64,000 nucleotides of DNA, from the NCBI RefSeq assembly GCF_037095735.1, contig NZ_JBAWKD010000001.1:186001-250000 (forward strand), in the 5' to 3' direction. The position numbers were made by a program, and so were the translations under genes. The stretch comes from Frigidibacter sp037095735. GTDB taxonomy: Bacteria > Pseudomonadota > Alphaproteobacteria > Rhodobacterales > Rhodobacteraceae. A model generated the notes under the pieces. It was not told the origin of the DNA. It saw only the letters and a program-made list of their open reading frames with translations, and made no database searches. This document shows positions 61,109-64,000 of the stretch, one piece after another. The stretch's first letter is position 1; every line of letters begins with the position of its first letter.

Positions 61109-61239
61109 GCCCGCCCCTCCCCTTGCTTCGGCCCGCCGCTTCGGGCCGCCTTCGCGTGGTATCCTCGGGTATGCCGCCGCCGGTCCCCACGCGGCAAAGG
61201 AAAGCCGCCCGGCGCGAGACGATCATCATTTCCGATAAA

Positions 61240-61252
61240 TATCAGATTATTA
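61240..61252 (+). promoter_or_regulatory. IHF-type site upstream of hupS
   Basis: TATCAGATTATTA matches the IHF consensus WATCARNNNNTTR at every position. It sits in the A/T-rich centre of the 213-base hypF-hupS gap, about 130-145 bases before the hupS start. In R. capsulatus IHF binds the hupS promoter and bends it for HupR. I find no perfect TTG-N5-CAA sequence (the HupR site as I recall it) in this gap. Confidence 0.6.
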
Positions 61253-61321
61253 CGCGAAATGTCGCACTGCAGCATCGCGCCTGCGGCGCAAGCCGACTGT
61301 CCGAAACCGCCCCGCTGCCGG

Positions 61322-63553
61322 TCAGTGGCTTTCCGGCAGGCTGGCCGCGGCGGCGACCAGCGCCTGACCCAGCGCGAGTCCGCCGTCGTTCGCCGGCACG
61401 CGGGCCTGCACCAGCACCGGCACGCCCTCGAGCGCCGTCCGCATCGCCGTCAGCAGCCCCGCGTTCTGGAAGCATCCCCCCGACAGCACCACCGCCCGTG
61501 CCCGACCGGCGGCAACCAGCGCCCGCGCCGGCGCGGCGAAGGCCTGCGCCAGCCCCGCCTGGAACGCCGCCGCGATCTCGGGCGCCGGGCGCCCCGCCTC
61601 CAGATCCGCGGCAAGCGCCCGGATCATCGGCGCGGGATCCAGCCCCGGCCCGAAGCCATAGGGCGCGGCGACCACGCCCTCGGCCAGCGCCTCGAGCCGC
61701 ATCGCCGCCTCGCCCTCGTAGCTCTGCCGGTCCGGGCACAGGCCCAGCAGCGCCGCCACCGCATCGAAAAGCCGCCCCGCCGACGAGGCCATTGGCGCAT
61801 TCACCCCGGCCCGCGCCGCCTGCCGCAGCGCCGCCAGCGGCTTGTCCCCGAACAACCGGTCCGCCAGATCGCCGCGCCCTGCCGCGTCGAGCCGCATCAC
61901 CGCATTCCGCCAGGGCTCGCGCGCCGCCGCCGCGCCGCCGGGCAGCGGTGCCGGCGCAAGGAAGCCCTCGCGCGTGACGGCGCGATAATCGCCCAGCAGC
62001 AATTCGCCGCCCCAGACCGTGCCATCCGCGCCATAGCCGGTGCCGTCGAGGATCACCCCCGCCACCGGCCCGCCCTCCAGCGGCCAGAGGCTCTCGCCCA
62101 GACAGGCCGCCAGATGCGCATGGTGGTGCTGCACGCGCTGCAGCGGCAGGCCGCGCCGTGCCGCCTCGGCCTCGGCATGGGCGCTGGCGCGATAGCCGGG
62201 GTGCAGGTCGCAGGCCAGCACGGCCGCGCGATGCTCGAAAAGCTGCGTGTAATCCGCCTCGGCCTTCAGGAACTCGGCCCAGGTCAGCGGCTCGTCCAGC
62301 TCGCCCAGATGGTGCGACAGCAGCGCCTGCCCGCCCTTGGTCAGGCAGATCGCGGCCTTCATCTCGGCGCCATAGGCCAGCACCGGCGGCGCCGCCTCGA
62401 AGCCCGGCGGCAGCGCCAGCGTGCCCGGCACCCGCCCCCGCGCCCGGCGCAGCACCATCGGCGGATCGGCCCGCTCGACCGAGTCGTCCAGCCGCCGCGC
62501 GATCTCGCGGTCATGCATCAGGAAGGCGTCGACGAACCCGGCCAGCTTCGCGCGCGCCTCGTCATTGCCGATCACCTGCGGCTCGCCCGAAAGATTGCCC
62601 GAAGTCATCACCAAAGGCCGCCCCACCGCGTCGCAAAGCAGGTGATGCAGCGGCGTGTAGGGCAGCATCACCCCCAGCCGCGTCATCCCCGGCGCGACCG
62701 CGTCCGGCAGCGGCGCCGCGCCCGTCGCCACCAGCACGACCGGCGCGGCGGGATCGGCCAGCGCCGCCTCGTCGCCGGGCGTCAGCCGCGCGATCCCGCG
62801 CAAGACCGGCAACGGCGCCATCACCGCCAGCGGCTTCGCGGGCCGGCGCTTGCGGGCGCGCAGCAGGGCCACCGCCGCGCCATCCGTCGCGTCGCAGGCG
62901 AGGTGAAACCCGCCCAGCCCCTTCACCGCCAGCACCGCGCCCGCCCGCAGCATCGCCGCCGCCGCGGCGATCGGATCGCCCGCGACCTCGGCCCCGTCGC
63001 GCTCGAGCCAGAGCCGCGGCCCGCAGGCCGGGCAGGCGATCGGCTGGGCATGGAAGCGGCGGTCGGCGGGGCTGTCGTATTCGGCGCGGCAGTCCGGGCA
63101 CATCGCGAAGCCGGCCATCACCGTGCGCGCCCGGTCATAGGGCAGGCCCTGCAGGATGGTGAAGCGCGGCCCGCAATGGGTGCAGTTGGTGAAGGCATAG
63201 CCCTGCCGCCGACCCGGCGCGCGGATCTCGTGGGCGCAGGCCGGGCAGGTCGCGGCATCGGGCGTCACCCGCGTCTCTGCCCCCTGCCCTTCCGAGCCCG
63301 CGATGACAAAGGCCCCGACCATGATTTCATCATCGACGTCAGTCACTTCCACCGCATCGACCCGCGCCAGCGGCGGTGCTTCGCTGCGCAGCGAAGCCAG
63401 AAATGCCGCGGGTGCAGCATCGGCCCAGATCAGCACGCCCTCTGGGTCGTTCAGCACCCGCCCCGACAGGCCATGCGCCTGCGCCAACTGCCAGACGAAG
63501 GGCCGGAAGCCCACGCCCTGCACCTGCCCGCGCACCCGGATGCGGACCGCCAT
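61322..63553 (-). CDS. hypF: Hydrogenase maturation carbamoyltransferase HypF
   Basis: A 743-residue enzyme that makes carbamoyl-adenylate from carbamoyl phosphate and ATP and transfers the carbamoyl group to HypE. Domains in order: acylphosphatase-like (about 1-90; RGQVQGVGFRPFVWQLA), two zinc-finger pairs (CPAC, CTHC, CPDC, CPAC; about 105-180), YrdC-like (about 195-380; LAVKGLGGFHLACDA, KRRPAKPLAVM) and Kae1-like carbamoyltransferase (about 385-743; VQHHHAHLAACL, VLSGGCFQN, NDGGLALGQ). It lies between hupV and hupS, as in R. capsulatus. Confidence 0.96.
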   Translation of the reverse strand: MAVRIRVRGQVQGVGFRPFVWQLAQAHGLSGRVLNDPEGVLIWADAAPAAFLASLRSEAPPLARVDAVEVTDVDDEIMVGAFVIAGSEGQGAETRVTPDAATCPACAHEIRAPGRRQGYAFTNCTHCGPRFTILQGLPYDRARTVMAGFAMCPDCRAEYDSPADRRFHAQPIACPACGPRLWLERDGAEVAGDPIAAAAAMLRAGAVLAVKGLGGFHLACDATDGAAVALLRARKRRPAKPLAVMAPLPVLRGIARLTPGDEAALADPAAPVVLVATGAAPLPDAVAPGMTRLGVMLPYTPLHHLLCDAVGRPLVMTSGNLSGEPQVIGNDEARAKLAGFVDAFLMHDREIARRLDDSVERADPPMVLRRARGRVPGTLALPPGFEAAPPVLAYGAEMKAAICLTKGGQALLSHHLGELDEPLTWAEFLKAEADYTQLFEHRAAVLACDLHPGYRASAHAEAEAARRGLPLQRVQHHHAHLAACLGESLWPLEGGPVAGVILDGTGYGADGTVWGGELLLGDYRAVTREGFLAPAPLPGGAAAAREPWRNAVMRLDAAGRGDLADRLFGDKPLAALRQAARAGVNAPMASSAGRLFDAVAALLGLCPDRQSYEGEAAMRLEALAEGVVAAPYGFGPGLDPAPMIRALAADLEAGRPAPEIAAAFQAGLAQAFAAPARALVAAGRARAVVLSGGCFQNAGLLTAMRTALEGVPVLVQARVPANDGGLALGQALVAAAASLPESH

Positions 63554-63565
63554 CAGTGGCCCCTC

Positions 63566-64000
63566 CTAATGAACGGTGCAGACCATGCAGGGATCGAAAC
63601 TGCGCACCACATGCTGCACCGCAAGCGGCGTCTCGTCCCCCTCGGCGACCGGCGTGCCCTCCAGCGCCGCCTCCAGCGCGCCCGGCACCCCACGCGCATC
63701 GCGGGGCGAGAAGTTCCAGGTCGTCGGCGCCACGATCTGATAGCCCGCGATCCGGCCCCGCTCGATCCGCACCCAATGGCCCAGCGCCCCGCGCGCCGCC
63801 TCGACCAGCCCCGCGCCCTCGCCCTGCGCCGGGATCACCACCCGGTCCATGAAACGCGCGGCGGGGTCGATGTCCTCGGCCAGCCGCTCCATCAGGATCT
63901 GCGTGCGCGCGATTTCCAGAAGCCGCCCGGCGACGCGCCCCAGCACGCCCGAGGCCCCCGGTTCCGCCGCCAGCGCCCGCGCGAGCGGATGCCCGTCGAT
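63566..64000 (-). CDS. hupV: Regulatory [NiFe]-hydrogenase large subunit HupV, C-terminal part
   Basis: The last 144 codons of a gene that enters from the right edge of the window; the GTG at 63946 is internal. HWVRIERGRIAGYQIVAPTTWNFSPRDA and SFDPCMVCTVH identify a [NiFe] large subunit. The protein stops directly at the ligand histidine, with no C-terminal extension, as in H2-sensing hydrogenases (HupV/HoxC), which need no endopeptidase. HupUV senses H2 and acts through the kinase HupT on HupR. The gene is 12 bases ahead of hypF. Confidence 0.92.
   Translation of the reverse strand: MDGHPLARALAAEPGASGVLGRVAGRLLEIARTQILMERLAEDIDPAARFMDRVVIPAQGEGAGLVEAARGALGHWVRIERGRIAGYQIVAPTTWNFSPRDARGVPGALEAALEGTPVAEGDETPLAVQHVVRSFDPCMVCTVH

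Noticed and set aside
61109..61321. HupR site of the form TTG-N5-CAA before hupS
   Set aside because: No exact match is present in this gap on either strand.

Overview
The window is very GC-rich DNA from an alphaproteobacterium, almost certainly a member of the Rhodobacteraceae (Rhodobacter group). Three things point there. The uptake-hydrogenase cluster has the same gene order as Rhodobacter capsulatus (hupV-hypF-hupSL-C-DFGHJK-hypAB-hupR-hypCDE). The polyol operon matches smoEFGK-smoS-mtlK of R. sphaeroides. The sulfolipid genes sqdB-sqdD-sqdC, a membrane-anchored cytochrome cy and phbA/phbB also fit this family. I see no rRNA, tRNA, CRISPR array or insertion sequence. Coding density is high, and many neighbours overlap by 1-4 bases.

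Layout. 1-4.7 kb: end of a TPR protein, ispE, a polyprenyl diphosphate synthase, a DUF2007 protein, a TrmN6-like methyltransferase, a DUF465 protein and an EamA exporter. 4.8-6.9 kb: phbB and phbA (polyhydroxybutyrate). 7-9.6 kb: an EAL protein, tag, then rsfS and rlmH; a 19-codon leader ORF is coupled to rsfS. 9.47-9.70 kb: a 109-base perfect duplication around a poly-G tract and one N, which is an assembly seam. 9.6-16.9 kb: a glycosyltransferase behind yejABEF. 17-25 kb: cytochrome cy, pheA, an SRPBCC protein, nudC, a CpdB-like nucleotidase, an NMT1-type ABC transporter and a DUF3309 peptide.

25.2-33.3 kb is the most unusual block: two GlfT-like galactofuranosyltransferases, a sulfotransferase-like protein, UDP-galactopyranose mutase and a capsule-type ABC exporter (ATPase, PCP protein and divergent permease). 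It reads as a compact locus for an exported, possibly sulfated, galactofuranose polymer. Its parts list resembles the mycobacterial galactan pathway (Glf, GlfT1, GlfT2, Wzm/Wzt). A 911-residue RTX calcium-binding protein lies convergent to the permease.

36-44.3 kb: polyol (sorbitol/mannitol) uptake and oxidation under a SorC-type regulator, plus a HAD phosphatase. 44.4-47.4 kb: sqdBDC. 47.4-64 kb: the [NiFe] hydrogenase. It holds the structural subunits HupSL and cytochrome b HupC, an unexpected HupE/UreJ permease between hupL and hupC, maturation genes hupDFGHJK/hypABCDEF, the regulator HupR, and at the window edge the end of HupV, a subunit of the H2-sensing hydrogenase. An IHF-type site precedes hupS. 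A 364-base non-coding gap with terminator, repeat and AT-rich block separates hupC from hupD and probably holds a second promoter.
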